Source: Pelagibacterium limicola (GTDB taxonomy: Bacteria > Pseudomonadota > Alphaproteobacteria > Rhizobiales > Devosiaceae). Taken from it: a stretch of DNA of 64,000 nt. The notes beneath the pieces were generated by a model that did not search any database, was not told where the DNA came from, and saw only the letters and a program-made list of their open reading frames with translations. The stretch covers positions 248,001 to 312,000 of the forward strand of contig NZ_JADQDB010000003.1 of the NCBI RefSeq assembly GCF_015694405.1, given 5' to 3'. Each line of letters starts with the position of its first letter. Position 1 is the stretch's first letter. A program made the translations under genes and the position numbers. Shown here piece by piece: positions 1 to 8,141 of this stretch.

Positions 1-1577
1 GAAAGGATCACGGTGATGGGTTCGCGCTCGATCATCGCGGTTTCGATATCGGCGATATCGGCATGCGGCGCGGCAGCGAGTTCGGTACGGCGGGCGCCGA
101 GCGGATGCGGCGTCCCATCGGGATTGGTCTTGGGATAGGCGGCCTTGAGCGCCTCGACCTGCTTGCGGATTTCACCCCAGAGACGCTTTTCCGAACCAAG
201 CAGCGCTTCGAGGTGCTCCTTTTCCGCGGTGAGTTTTTCAAACTCCGTGCGGATTTCGATTTCCTCTAGCTTGCGCAAAGAGCGCAGGCGCATGTTGAGG
301 ATGGCTTCTGCCTGAACATCGGTGAGGTTGAAGCGGGCGATCAGTTCGCCCTTGGCATCGTCCTCCTCGCGGATGATGCGGATGACCTCATCGAGATTAA
401 TATAGGCGATGAGATAGCCGCCGAGGACCTCTAGGCGATGCTCGATCTGGCCGAGGCGGTAGCGCGAGCGGCGGACGAGGACTTCCTTGCGGTGCTCGAG
501 CCAGGCCTTGAGCACTTCGGCGAGGCTCATCACGCGCGGGACCATGCCCTTGTCGAGCACGTTCATGTTGAGCGAGATGCGCTGTTCGAGCTCGGTGAGC
601 TTGAACATGGATTCCATCAGAAGGGTCGGATCGACATTGCCGGCGCGGGGTTCAAGAACGAGGCGGATATCCTCGGCGCTCTCATCGCGCACATCCTTCA
701 ATAGCGGCAGGCGGCGGGCCATGAGCAATTCGGCAATCTTTTCGACCAGCCGCGACTTCTGCACGCCATAGGGAATTTCTGTGATGACGATCTGATAGAC
801 GCCCCTGCCCTTGTCCTCCTTGTGCCAGCGCGCGCGAACCCGGAAAGAGCCGCGGCCGGTCGCGTAGGCCTGTTCGGTGGCCGCAGGATCGTCGACCATG
901 ATGCCACCGGTAGGGAAATCGGGGCCAGGCACGAAGCGCATGAGATCAGCGGCTGTGGCGTTGGGCTCCATCAGAAGATGGAGCGCCGCGTCGCAAAGCT
1001 CGGACACATTGTGCGGGGGGATGGATGTCGCCATGCCCACCGCGATGCCGCTCGACCCGTTGGCCAAGAGGTTGGGGAAATTCGAAGGCAGGACGATAGG
1101 TTCCTCGTCCTCGCCGTCATAGGTCTGGCGGAAATCGACGGCGTCCTCGGTGATGCCTTCGAGCAGACGCGCGGCAACCTCTGTCATCCGGCTTTCGGTG
1201 TAACGCATGGCTGCGGCGCCATCGCCATCGACCGAACCGAAATTGCCCTGCCCGTCCACCAGCGGATAGCGCACGGCAAAATCCTGCGCGAGGCGCACGA
1301 GCGCATCATAGACCGATTGGTCGCCGTGGGGATGGAACTTGCCGATCACGTCGCCCACGATGCGGGCGGATTTCTTGTAACCCTGCCCGGGGTCGAGCTT
1401 CAAAAGCCGCATGGCATGGAGAATGCGGCGGTGAACGGGCTTCAGCCCGTCCCGTGCATCGGGCAGCGCGCGTTGGGTGATCGTCGAGATCGCATAGGAA
1501 AGATAGCGCTCCTCAAGCGCTTCCTTGAGATCGACAATACGTTCTTCCCCGCCCGGCGGGTCCATCACTTCGGCCAT
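1..1577 (-). CDS. parC: DNA topoisomerase IV subunit A (partial)
   Basis: ParC cuts and rejoins DNA in the ParC2ParE2 enzyme that decatenates daughter chromosomes. Reading on the minus strand from the ATG at 1577 ([10 protein letters not shown]) gives about 525 open residues to the window edge. The winged-helix/tower domain is clear, with '[20 protein letters not shown]' at about residues 71-90 and the catalytic tyrosine in 'AMRYTESRM' near residue 123. The start fits the family, with GAAGG about ten bases upstream. Family members are about 750 residues, so the C-terminal beta-pinwheel is missing only because the window ends. The tower and coiled-coil region around '[17 protein letters not shown]' favours ParC or GyrA; the short N-terminus and '[20 protein letters not shown]' favour ParC. 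Confidence 0.93.
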   Translation of the reverse strand, partial: MAEVMDPPGGEERIVDLKEALEERYLSYAISTITQRALPDARDGLKPVHRRILHAMRLLKLDPGQGYKKSARIVGDVIGKFHPHGDQSVYDALVRLAQDFAVRYPLVDGQGNFGSVDGDGAAAMRYTESRMTEVAARLLEGITEDAVDFRQTYDGEDEEPIVLPSNFPNLLANGSSGIAVGMATSIPPHNVSELCDAALHLLMEPNATAADLMRFVPGPDFPTGGIMVDDPAATEQAYATGRGSFRVRARWHKEDKGRGVYQIVITEIPYGVQKSRLVEKIAELLMARRLPLLKDVRDESAEDIRLVLEPRAGNVDPTLLMESMFKLTELEQRISLNMNVLDKGMVPRVMSLAEVLKAWLEHRKEVLVRRSRYRLGQIEHRLEVLGGYLIAYINLDEVIRIIREEDDAKGELIARFNLTDVQAEAILNMRLRSLRKLEEIEIRTEFEKLTAEKEHLEALLGSEKRLWGEIRKQVEALKAAYPKTNPDGTPHPLGARRTELAAAPHADIADIETAMIEREPITVIL

Positions 1578-1738
1578 CGGCCAACCTTCGTACAGGTTAT
1601 CGAATCAGTTGTTGAGTATACCCACCGAAGGCCATATCGCGCGCGCTGGATTGCGGATTTCAGCCGCTTCCAGCGTTTTACTTTACTAGCGCGGCTTCCA
1701 CCCTCATCATCAGCACATTCACTAGACGGAGCCGTCCC

Positions 1739-2500
1739 ATGCTTTCAGCAATGCTGTCGCGCTATCTCAAAACGCATTTTGTGGATGAGATAGTTTTTAT
1801 CCAGTCGAGCGGCATAACAAAGCCAATCTTCGATGGGCTGATCGCGGCGCGCGCGATACCGGGTGCGATCTATCGGCTTTGGACCGACGGTACGGCCTGG
1901 AGCCCAATCGGCGGCTGGGTCGGAGAGTGTCGTGATAAAGAACCGGCATCGGAATGGTTCAGTCCAGCAGCGATATGGTGGGCACGGCGGGCAAATGTTT
2001 TTATCAACGAAGGGCATTCGCCATCGGAGATCGCCGCCACGTTCCGCGAGATGTTTCTTGCCGAATTCCTGAAGGCTCTCGAATGCGATCCACTTGGCGA
2101 ACTGGCCTACCCCGGCGCCTATTCGACGGAAGGACTTGTCCCTGAGGCAGCGCGGGAAACCGGCTTGCTGGAATGGGAGGACTGGATAAACGGCGGCTAC
2201 GGCGTCTGTCTCAGACGTTTCGATGCGCTTGGCCTCGTAACAAAGGCGGGTGGCACGGTGAGGATACGGGAAATCACCTATTCAGGAACACGCTCCACGC
2301 TTTCTCCTGCCGAGCGACTCGAACTGATCGAAGTCATGGAGCGGCTGGATGCCGTGATGCTCCCATTTGCACCGCATCAGCGCCCCAAAGGTACGCCCGG
2401 CCTCTGGATCGATACGCCGCTCGCTCGATACGGAATGGGCAAAATCCCGCTCGTCGAATCTCTGCTGCTCAACGATAGCGACGCATTGCGTTGCGCTTAA
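1739..2500 (+). CDS. Hypothetical protein
   Basis: I do not recognise this 253-residue protein. It is soluble, with no signal peptide or membrane segment, and rich in Trp and acidic residues (for example 'GLLEWEDWINGGYGVCL'). The ATG at 1739 has a GGAG about six bases upstream; a second Met follows at residue 5. It lies between divergent parC and a convergent DUF1304 gene, with which its stop overlaps by four bases. Nothing around it suggests a pathway, so no function is offered. The reading frame is long and has a usable ribosome site, which supports a real gene. Confidence 0.6.
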   Translation: MLSAMLSRYLKTHFVDEIVFIQSSGITKPIFDGLIAARAIPGAIYRLWTDGTAWSPIGGWVGECRDKEPASEWFSPAAIWWARRANVFINEGHSPSEIAATFREMFLAEFLKALECDPLGELAYPGAYSTEGLVPEAARETGLLEWEDWINGGYGVCLRRFDALGLVTKAGGTVRIREITYSGTRSTLSPAERLELIEVMERLDAVMLPFAPHQRPKGTPGLWIDTPLARYGMGKIPLVESLLLNDSDALRCA

Positions 2501-2883
2501 ATTGCAAACCGCACCGCCAACAGTGCAAGTGCAGCCGGAACGGTTTGGACGAAGATGATCTTCCGGCTGGCCGTTGCAGCGCCGAAGATGCCGGCGACCG
2601 CGACGCAGAGGAGGAAGAAAACCTTGAAGGCAAAGTCGCCGGTCACGAGGCCGTAGATCAGTCCTGCGGCGAGGAAGCCGTTGTAGAGGCCCTGATTGGC
2701 GGCGAGCACCTTGGTTTTTTCGGCAAAGTCGGGCGCGAGCGCGAACATCTTGCGGCCGATCGGCTTGTCCCGCAGGGCAATTTCAACGATGGCGATGAAG
2801 ATGTGGATAGCGGCGACGAGCGCACGAGAAGAGTGCCAATCATTTAATGTCTCCGCGCGATATGGTGCGCAATCCTGGTTCAA
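2497..2883 (-). CDS. DUF1304-family membrane protein with apparent 5' frameshift
   Basis: The protein has about four hydrophobic segments and the family pattern 'HIFIAIVEIALRDKPIGRKMF...NQGLYNGFLAAGLIYGL', typical of DUF1304, small inner-membrane proteins of unknown function. The open frame can only start at a TTG at 2883, inside the end of the GST gene. A better ATG at 2843, with GGAG eight bases upstream, begins MIGTLLV and then goes out of frame. Adding one base near 2823 would give MIGTLLV-ALVAAIHIFIAI, a normal family N-terminus. I infer a one-base loss, real or a sequencing error, so the gene may be damaged or use the TTG. Confidence 0.72.
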   Translation of the reverse strand: MNQDCAPYRAETLNDWHSSRALVAAIHIFIAIVEIALRDKPIGRKMFALAPDFAEKTKVLAANQGLYNGFLAAGLIYGLVTGDFAFKVFFLLCVAVAGIFGAATASRKIIFVQTVPAALALLAVRFAI

Positions 2884-3524
2884 TCGGTAACGCGCAATTC
2901 CTCGTAGGACACCATGACGTGCTCGCGATATGCGGGGCGCCCCGTGAGCGCCCCGTAGTAGCGCTCAAGACCGGGGCGTTCGGGGAACGGGATGGGCATA
3001 TCGAAATAGCGATAGAGGATATGACCGAACTGGATATCGGCGAGCGTAAATGTCTCGCCCGCCAGGAAGGGGTGGGTGTTGAGCTGCACTTCGGCAATGT
3101 CGAGGAGCTTGTCGAGCTTCACGAGGGCCGCGGTGACAGCTTGCGGATCCTGCTTTGACGGTGCAGTGCGGACGAGTTGCCAGAAGATGGGGCCAGTGAA
3201 GGCGGGGGTCACGTTGATCTTGGCCCATTCGGCCCATTTGTCGATCTGGGCGCAGGCCTGGGGATCGGACGGCCAGAAGGTTTCGTGACCGTAGCGATTG
3301 GCGAGGTAGCGCAGGATCGCGCCTGCTTCCCAGATCGGGTCCGCGCCGTTGTCGCTGATGACCGGCACAAGGCCGTTGGGATTCATGGCCAGAAATTCGG
3401 GCGTATCGTTGCCGCCATAGATATGGCCGACGTCGTGCCGCTCATAGGGAAGCGCCATTTCTCCAATCGCCCACATCACGGCCTGAACGTTGGACGACGA
3501 TTTCCGACCCCAAACTGTAAGCAT
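2880..3524 (-). CDS. Glutathione S-transferase family protein
   Basis: This 214-residue cytosolic GST-like protein has an N-terminal thioredoxin-fold domain followed by an all-helical C-terminal domain. Supporting features are the family's glutathione-site loop 'GRKSSSNVQAVMWAIGEM' near the N-terminus, 'NPNGLVPVI' with the cis-Pro, and 'DGADPIWEAGAILRYLANRY' with the acidic-Ser position altered to E-A. I chose the ATG at 3524 (MLTVWGRKSS) because AGGGAAG lies just upstream and family members start there; the open frame extends 19 codons further. Typical roles are glutathione conjugation or reduction, but the substrate cannot be read from sequence. The stop overlaps the alternative TTG start of the DUF1304 gene. 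Confidence 0.88.
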   Translation of the reverse strand: MLTVWGRKSSSNVQAVMWAIGEMALPYERHDVGHIYGGNDTPEFLAMNPNGLVPVISDNGADPIWEAGAILRYLANRYGHETFWPSDPQACAQIDKWAEWAKINVTPAFTGPIFWQLVRTAPSKQDPQAVTAALVKLDKLLDIAEVQLNTHPFLAGETFTLADIQFGHILYRYFDMPIPFPERPGLERYYGALTGRPAYREHVMVSYEELRVTD

Positions 3525-3590
3525 GTGCGGCTTCCCTCGTTTTTCAGTCCGAAATGGGTAGCCCCTTAAGGGTAGCCGCACAAGCCGGTC

Positions 3591-4475
3591 TTACGGAAAG
3601 ATCAGCGAGCGATGGGCCGCGGCCCCCGCCATTGCGCCGTCCCCCACCGCGACAGCAACGTTGCCCGCCCCGCGCGCGGCGTCGCCGCAGGCCAGTACGC
3701 CGGGAACCGAAGTCTGTTTCATGGCGTCCGTCCAGATGAACTCGCCCAAGGGCCCGTCCTCCATGCGGCAGCCCAGTTGCGTTGCCAGCGGAGTGGATGG
3801 CGCGGTACGCGAGGCGGTGAAGAGGCCCGCAAAGGAGATCGTGCGGCCATCGTCGAGCTCGACATCGGCCCTACCGGTTATGCGGACGACGCGACCGGCC
3901 TCGATTCTGGCGCCGCGGCCGGCGAGTTGGACACTTTGCTCTGCATCGGGTTCGAACGTGCCATTGAGAAGGAAGGTCGTCGGGCCCCAATCGGGGAGAA
4001 GCAGGGCCTGGTGGATGGAAGCAGGGCCGGTCGCTATCACGCCGATCGGCCCCTGATCGAGCTCGTAGCCGTGGCAATAGGGGCAATGGAAAACGCTTTT
4101 CCCCCAGCGTTCAGCGAGGCCGGGGATTTCGGGCAAGGTATCGCTGACACCGGATGCGAGGACGAGAATTTTTGATTTGAGGTCGCGGCCATTGGCGAGG
4201 CGGACGCCGAAATCGCCGACTTTGCCGCTAGCCTTGACTGCTTCCCCTTCAATCCATTCGACGGTTGGATAGGCGAGAAGCTGGGTGCGGGCGTCGGCGG
4301 CGATGTCACCAGGGGCACGGCCATCCTGCGAGAGAAAGCCGTGGGAAAAACCGGCGAAGCGGTTGCGGCCCTTGCCTGTATCGACGATGGCGACCTTCTG
4401 CCGGGCGCGGGCCAATTGCAGACCCGCACTCATGCCGGCGTAGCTGCCGCCGACGATGATGGCGTCATAGTTCAT
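3591..4475 (-). CDS. NAD(P)/FAD-dependent oxidoreductase, thioredoxin-reductase-like
   Basis: This 294-residue flavoprotein opens with the FAD Rossmann motif 'DAIIVGGSYAGMSAGLQLARA' at residues 4-24. It has a redox-active-type 'FHCPYCHGYE' near residue 135, an NAD(P)-binding segment that lacks the canonical GxGxxG ('IGVIATGPASIHQA'), and the C-terminal FAD motif 'GVLACGDAARG'. This arrangement is typical of low-molecular-weight thioredoxin-reductase-like enzymes that act on disulfides or dithiol compounds; the partner is unknown. The start at 4475 (MNYDAIIVGG) has AAGGATC upstream. The gene follows an Rrf2 regulator by one base on the same strand, so the two are surely co-transcribed and probably form a redox-responsive unit. 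Confidence 0.88.
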   Translation of the reverse strand: MNYDAIIVGGSYAGMSAGLQLARARQKVAIVDTGKGRNRFAGFSHGFLSQDGRAPGDIAADARTQLLAYPTVEWIEGEAVKASGKVGDFGVRLANGRDLKSKILVLASGVSDTLPEIPGLAERWGKSVFHCPYCHGYELDQGPIGVIATGPASIHQALLLPDWGPTTFLLNGTFEPDAEQSVQLAGRGARIEAGRVVRITGRADVELDDGRTISFAGLFTASRTAPSTPLATQLGCRMEDGPLGEFIWTDAMKQTSVPGVLACGDAARGAGNVAVAVGDGAMAGAAAHRSLIFP

Positions 4476-4476
4476 T

Positions 4477-4923
4477 TCAGTGATCCTTGTGGCGGTGCCT
4501 TTGACGCAGACGCTCAGTGAAGTCACCGGCGATTTGCGCGAGGGTGAGGCTCTGGAAGCGAGCCAGAAGCAGCGCTTCGGCTTCCTTCATGGCGTCGTCG
4601 AGTGCGGCGTTGACCGCTTGTTCAAGAAGGCATTGCGGGGCATCGTTGCTATTGGCGATTGCATAGACCGCCGGTTCACCAAGCGCTTCGTGGATGTCGC
4701 GGATGGTTGTTTTTTCCATATCGCAAGCGATGGACCAGCCGCCATTGTGACCTTTGGTTGAGGTGACAAGCCCAGCTTCTCGCAGCCCGGACATCGTGCG
4801 GCGCACAACGACGGGGTGCGTGCTCATGCATTGCGCGAGTACCTCCGAGGTCATGGGCCCGCGATGGGCAGCCATGTGCATGAGAGCATGAAGTACGGCG
4901 GAAAGGCGGCTGCTGGATTTCAT
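4477..4923 (-). CDS. Rrf2-family transcriptional regulator
   Basis: A 148-residue winged-helix regulator of the Rrf2 family. The DNA-binding part is 'TSEVLAQCMSTHPVVVRRTMSGLREAGLV', followed by the wing 'GHNGGWSIA'. There are only three cysteines in all and no IscR-like CxxxxxCxxxxxxC cluster, so an iron-sulfur cluster of the IscR type is unlikely; a thiol switch is possible. The gene is upstream of and adjacent to a CPYC-type flavin oxidoreductase, which it probably controls. A perfect inverted repeat overlaps its own start codon (4921-4943), suggesting autorepression. Confidence 0.9.
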   Translation of the reverse strand: MKSSSRLSAVLHALMHMAAHRGPMTSEVLAQCMSTHPVVVRRTMSGLREAGLVTSTKGHNGGWSIACDMEKTTIRDIHEALGEPAVYAIANSNDAPQCLLEQAVNAALDDAMKEAEALLLARFQSLTLAQIAGDFTERLRQRHRHKDH

Positions 4924-4943
4924 GTAACTTTATCTATTACATG
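4921..4943. promoter_or_regulatory. Inverted repeat over the Rrf2 gene start (candidate operator)
   Basis: CATGTAA, nine bases, TTACATG: a perfect 7-bp inverted repeat whose left arm includes the Rrf2 start codon. The dyad size and position suit binding by a dimeric winged-helix repressor. That the Rrf2 protein itself binds here is inference. Confidence 0.5.
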
Positions 4944-4992
4944 AAATCGGAACTGGCAAGCGCGGGATTGACAATGCCAAATATACAAGGAT

Positions 4993-5026
4993 AGCCTTAT
5001 ATAATTTCAAACTTGCATATAAGGCT
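4993..5026. promoter_or_regulatory. 10-bp inverted repeat upstream of SRPBCC-arsR (candidate operator)
   Basis: AGCCTTATAT, 14 bases, ATATAAGGCT: perfect 10-bp arms ending five bases before the ATG at 5032. A TATAAT hexamer at 5000-5005 overlaps the left arm, so a bound protein would cover a likely -10 region. A TTGACA at 4968 is too far (26 bases) from that hexamer to be its -35. The co-transcribed ArsR-type protein is the obvious candidate ligand; this is inferred. Confidence 0.55.
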
Positions 5027-5031
5027 TTGCC

Positions 5032-5670
5032 ATGCACTTCGACTTTGCAACCCATCTCGGCGCTATCGAGCGCAGTGTCTCCAATCTTGAGCGCGATGGC
5101 GCTCCGGCAAAGGGCGTGACGCTTTCACGGACCTACGCGACAACCGTCGAGGATTTGTGGGATGCCGTGACCAATGCGGAAAGGATTCCGCGCTGGTTCC
5201 TACCAATCAACGGCGACCTCAAACTCGGCGGAAAGTATCAGCTTGAAGGCAATGCGAGCGGCACGATTACCGATTGCGATGCTCCGACGTTTTTCGCGGC
5301 GACCTGGGAGTTTGGCGGCGGCGTGAGCTGGATCGAAGTTCGCATTGAAGCGGAGGGGAATGGTGCGCGGCTGACGCTCTGCCATATCGCGCCAGTCAAT
5401 GAATTCTGGGATCAGTATGGTCCGGGCGCTGTGGGCGTTGGCTGGGACCTCGGGCTGGTGGGCTTGGTCTACCATCTGGCGGGCAGCACGATGGAGAAGT
5501 TTGACGAGACCGCCTTTGCAACATCGGAGGAAGGCCGCGCGTTTATCGGCGGCGCGAGCGATGACTGGGCACGGGCTGCTATCGATGCAGGCGATGATGC
5601 TGCGGCGGCCCGGAAGGCGGCGAAGGCGACCACTGCCTTTTATACCGGACAGCCGGCACCGGAAGCGTGA
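5032..5670 (+). CDS. SRPBCC-family (AHSA1-like) protein
   Basis: A 212-residue START/AHA1-like beta-barrel protein. The hallmark N-terminal part is 'LSRTYATTVEDLWDAVTNAERIPRWFLPINGDLKLGGKYQLEG' (residues about 27-69), then 'WEFGGGVSWIEVRI' and 'GARLTLCHIAP'. The family binds hydrophobic ligands in a deep cavity; the ligand here is unknown. The C-terminal extension 'EEGRAFIGGASDDWARAAIDAGDDAAAARKA' is common in the subgroup paired with ArsR regulators. The next gene's ATG overlaps this stop (TGATG), so the two are translationally coupled. A long inverted repeat precedes the start. Confidence 0.88.
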   Translation: MHFDFATHLGAIERSVSNLERDGAPAKGVTLSRTYATTVEDLWDAVTNAERIPRWFLPINGDLKLGGKYQLEGNASGTITDCDAPTFFAATWEFGGGVSWIEVRIEAEGNGARLTLCHIAPVNEFWDQYGPGAVGVGWDLGLVGLVYHLAGSTMEKFDETAFATSEEGRAFIGGASDDWARAAIDAGDDAAAARKAAKATTAFYTGQPAPEA

Positions 5671-6002
5671 TGCATGCCTTCGATGTCCTCGGCGATCCGG
5701 TGCGCCGCCGTATTCTTGAACTGCTCGCCGAGGACGAGCATCGCTCGGGGCAGATTGTCGAGGTGATCCAGGCCGAATTCGGGATCACACAAGCTGCAGT
5801 CTCGCAGCATCTGCGTGTGTTGCGGGATTCCGGCTTTGCCAATGTGCGGGTGGACGGGCAGCGGCGCGTATATTCGGTCGATCCGGGACCTTTACGGGAA
5901 GTCGATATGTGGCTCGATCGCTTCAGGGCGTTCTGGGAACCGAAGCTGGGTGCGCTCGACACCGAAATCATGCGCGGCAAGAAAAAGCGTGGGGAACTGT
6001 AG
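5670..6002 (+). CDS. ArsR-family transcriptional regulator
   Basis: A 110-residue winged-helix protein: 'MHAFDVLGDPVRRRILELLAEDEHRSGQIVEVIQAEFGITQAAVSQHLRVLRDSGFANVRVDGQRRVYSV'. The recognition helix is 'QAAVSQHLRVLRDSG'. There is no cysteine metal motif (no CxC or ELCVCDL), so it is not a metal sensor of the SmtB/ArsR type; it belongs to the metal-independent group that accompanies SRPBCC proteins. A GTG three bases upstream is an alternative start, but the ATG overlapping the preceding stop is preferred. It probably represses its own operon through the inverted repeat at 4993-5026. Confidence 0.92.
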   Translation: MHAFDVLGDPVRRRILELLAEDEHRSGQIVEVIQAEFGITQAAVSQHLRVLRDSGFANVRVDGQRRVYSVDPGPLREVDMWLDRFRAFWEPKLGALDTEIMRGKKKRGEL

Positions 6003-6072
6003 AGGCACCCACCATCATGACTGCAGCAATAATTCCGCAAATGTCGGGAGCCGCCCCGGCGTATCGTCCTCG

Positions 6073-6096
6073 CACCGAGGCAACAAGGCCTCGGTG
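6073..6096 (+). other. Hairpin immediately upstream of the VOC gene ribosome site
   Basis: CACCGAGGC, six bases, GCCTCGGTG form a perfect 9-bp stem ending two bases before the AGGAG ribosome site of the next gene. No T-run follows, so it is not a standard terminator. It may stabilise the transcript or affect ribosome access. Confidence 0.45.
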
Positions 6097-6111
6097 ACAG
6101 GAGAATGACCC

Positions 6112-6528
6112 ATGACCAAAATGATTTTCATCAACCTCCCCGTAAAGGACCTCGATACCGCCGAGCGGTTTTATACCGCCATCGGATGCGAGAAGAACCC
6201 GCAGTTCAGCAACGAGAATGCCGTTTCGATGGCGTGGTCGGATGCGATCGTGTTCATGCTGCTCAAGCATGAATTCTTCTCGACGTTCATCACCAAGCCG
6301 ATTGCCGACGCGCAGCAAGCGGTCGGGGCGCTCTATGCGTTTTCCTGTGAGGACAAGGCGGCCGTGGACGCGGTGACCGAAGCGGCCGGAAAGGCCGGCG
6401 GCAGGGCGGATGTGCGCGATCCTCAGGACCTGGGCTTCATGTACTCGCGCGCCTTTGCCGACCCGGACGGAAATATCTTCGAGCCCGTCTATATGGATAT
6501 GTCGGCCCCGATAGAGGCCGCATCCTAG
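6112..6528 (+). CDS. VOC-family (glyoxalase/bleomycin-resistance fold) protein
   Basis: A 138-residue vicinal-oxygen-chelate protein, with 'IFINLPVKDLDTAERFYTAIGCEKNPQFSNENAVSMAWSD' at the N-terminus and 'YSRAFADPDGNIFEPVYMDMS' at the C-terminus, matching the two beta-alpha-beta-beta-beta units of the fold. Closest in style to the YaeR/PhnB-like 'lactoylglutathione lyase' subgroup, whose substrates are mostly unknown. The start has AGGAG eight bases upstream. The stop overlaps the recO stop on the other strand by four bases. Third gene after the SRPBCC-ArsR pair, separated by 109 bases and a hairpin, so it could be in the same unit. Confidence 0.87.
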   Translation: MTKMIFINLPVKDLDTAERFYTAIGCEKNPQFSNENAVSMAWSDAIVFMLLKHEFFSTFITKPIADAQQAVGALYAFSCEDKAAVDAVTEAAGKAGGRADVRDPQDLGFMYSRAFADPDGNIFEPVYMDMSAPIEAAS

Positions 6529-7238
6529 GCCGACAACACACCAACCAACCACTCGCGAGTGGCGGGTTGTTCTATTCCACGCGCAGCCCACACGTGGCGA
6601 TCGAGGAAGTGGCCGGTGAGGCGGAAGGCATCTGCTATGTCGCCGGGTTCGGGCACGATATCGGCCCCGAGGAAGGGCGGGAGGCGCAGGAGTCGGTCCT
6701 TGTAGGGCTCCGCGGCCTGGGCGCTGACCGCCCTGCCGGTTTTGGGCGAGACGTGGGTGAGGTTCTCAAGCGCGCCGGTGGCGGCGCAGCTTTCGAGATC
6801 GAGTCCGAAACCGAGTTCTTCGAGAAGATAGATTTCGAAGCGGGCCAACTCGGCGCCGAGTTCGGCAGGTGTGCAGTCGGCATCGAGCAGCGCCAGGATG
6901 GCATCGAGCAAAGCGTCATGCGGGTCGCGTTCGGGCAGCAGTCGGAGATGGTCGGCAAGGAGCTGGCAGAGATAGAGGCGCGTGCGGTCGGTCAGCATTC
7001 CGGCGGCGCGGAGCTTCGTTGCTTCGACTGTGAACAGGCCCAGATGATCCTCGAGGCGCGCGCGCCAGGTAAGCAGCGCGGAATTGCCGGCCTGGAGGAA
7101 AGCTGCCTGCTTTGCGCTGCGGCCACCGCGCACGAGGCCAAGCCAGCGCCCCTTGCCGGGCACCATGGTTTCGAGGATCAGGCTGGTTTCCCCATGTCGT
7201 CTGATGCCGATGATGAGGCCTTCAGCCGACCATTCCAT
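6525..7238 (-). CDS. recO: DNA repair protein RecO
   Basis: RecO loads RecA onto SSB-coated DNA in the RecFOR gap-repair pathway. The 237-residue protein has the N-terminal OB fold ('MEWSAEGLIIGIRRHGETSLILETMVPGKGRWLGLVRGG') and a helical C-terminal domain ('FEIYLLEELGFGLDLESCAATG'). Only single cysteines are present, so the zinc finger of some RecO proteins is absent, as is common in alphaproteobacteria. It is the last gene of the rel-pyrE-acpS-lepB-rnc-era-recO operon, starting three bases after the era stop. Confidence 0.95.
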   Translation of the reverse strand: MEWSAEGLIIGIRRHGETSLILETMVPGKGRWLGLVRGGRSAKQAAFLQAGNSALLTWRARLEDHLGLFTVEATKLRAAGMLTDRTRLYLCQLLADHLRLLPERDPHDALLDAILALLDADCTPAELGAELARFEIYLLEELGFGLDLESCAATGALENLTHVSPKTGRAVSAQAAEPYKDRLLRLPPFLGADIVPEPGDIADAFRLTGHFLDRHVWAARGIEQPATREWLVGVLSA

Positions 7239-7241
7239 TTG

Positions 7242-8141
7242 TCACTTCGTCCAGTCCAGCCCCATCTCGCGGTAGCGTTCGGGGTCGTCGGCCCAGTTGG
7301 CGCGCACCTTTACGAAAAGGAAGAGGTGAACCGGGCATTCGAACATCTCGATCATCTCTGCTCGCGCTTCGGCGCCGATGGCCTTGATCGTCTGCCCCTT
7401 GGCGCCGAGGACGATCTTCTTGTGCGTGTCGCGGGTGACGTAGATTACCTGATCGATGCGATACGAGCCGTCGGACTGGACCTTGAAGCTCTCGGTCTCC
7501 ACCGTGGCGTTATAGGGAATCTCGTCGTGGATGCGCAGGAAGAGTTTTTCGCGCGTGACCTCGGCTGCGGTGAGGGCGAGGGTTAGGTCGGTCAGGTGCT
7601 CCTCGGGGAAGTGCCACTCGCCCAGGGGCGCCTGTGCGACGCACCAATTGATGAAATCTGCAACGCCATCGCCTTTGAGGGCGGAGATCATGAAGGTTGT
7701 TTCAAAGCGCGCCTTTTCGTTGAGCTCCTCGGAGAGCTTGAGGAGGGTTTCGCGCTTGACCTTGTCGACCTTGTTGATGACCAGCACCTTGGGCTGGCGG
7801 ATGTTCTGCAATCCCTCGAGCAGGGCTTCGACATCGGGCGCGAGGCCGCGCTGGGCGTCAACGATGAGGCCGACCATGTCGGCATCCCCTGCCCCGGTCC
7901 ATGCCGATTGCACCATCGCGCGGTCGAGACGGCGCTTGGGAGCAAAAATGCCCGGGGTATCGATAAAGACCAATTGGGCCTCATCGATGGTCACGACGCC
8001 ACGCACCTGCGCACGGGTGGTCTGGGCCTTGTGGGTGACGATGGAAACCTTGGTGCCGACGAGGGCGTTCAGGAGCGTCGATTTCCCCGCGTTCGGGGCG
8101 CCAACGAGGGCGACGAATCCGCATTTGGTGGTGGCGGTCAT
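7242..8141 (-). CDS. era: GTPase Era
   Basis: Era is an essential GTPase that binds the 3' end of 16S rRNA during 30S assembly. This 299-residue protein has G1 'GAPNAGKST' (about residues 13-21), G3 'DTPG', G4 'NKVDK' and the C-terminal KH domain with 'KKIVLGAKGQTIKAIG'. The start at 8141 (MTATTKCGFVALVGAP) overlaps the rnc stop as ATGA, giving translational coupling with the ribonuclease that matures the same rRNA. The open frame extends 67 codons upstream inside rnc, but that part is not family-like. Confidence 0.97.
   Translation of the reverse strand: MTATTKCGFVALVGAPNAGKSTLLNALVGTKVSIVTHKAQTTRAQVRGVVTIDEAQLVFIDTPGIFAPKRRLDRAMVQSAWTGAGDADMVGLIVDAQRGLAPDVEALLEGLQNIRQPKVLVINKVDKVKRETLLKLSEELNEKARFETTFMISALKGDGVADFINWCVAQAPLGEWHFPEEHLTDLTLALTAAEVTREKLFLRIHDEIPYNATVETESFKVQSDGSYRIDQVIYVTRDTHKKIVLGAKGQTIKAIGAEARAEMIEMFECPVHLFLFVKVRANWADDPERYREMGLDWTK

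Noticed and set aside
4968-5005. TTGACA and TATAAT as a single promoter for the SRPBCC gene
   Set aside because: The two hexamers are 26 bases apart, too far for one sigma-70 promoter; only the -10-like hexamer was kept as notable.
6567-7586. Long plus-strand frame across recO and era
   Set aside because: It lies antisense to two well-identified genes and has no family likeness; it is a shadow of high-GC codon bias.
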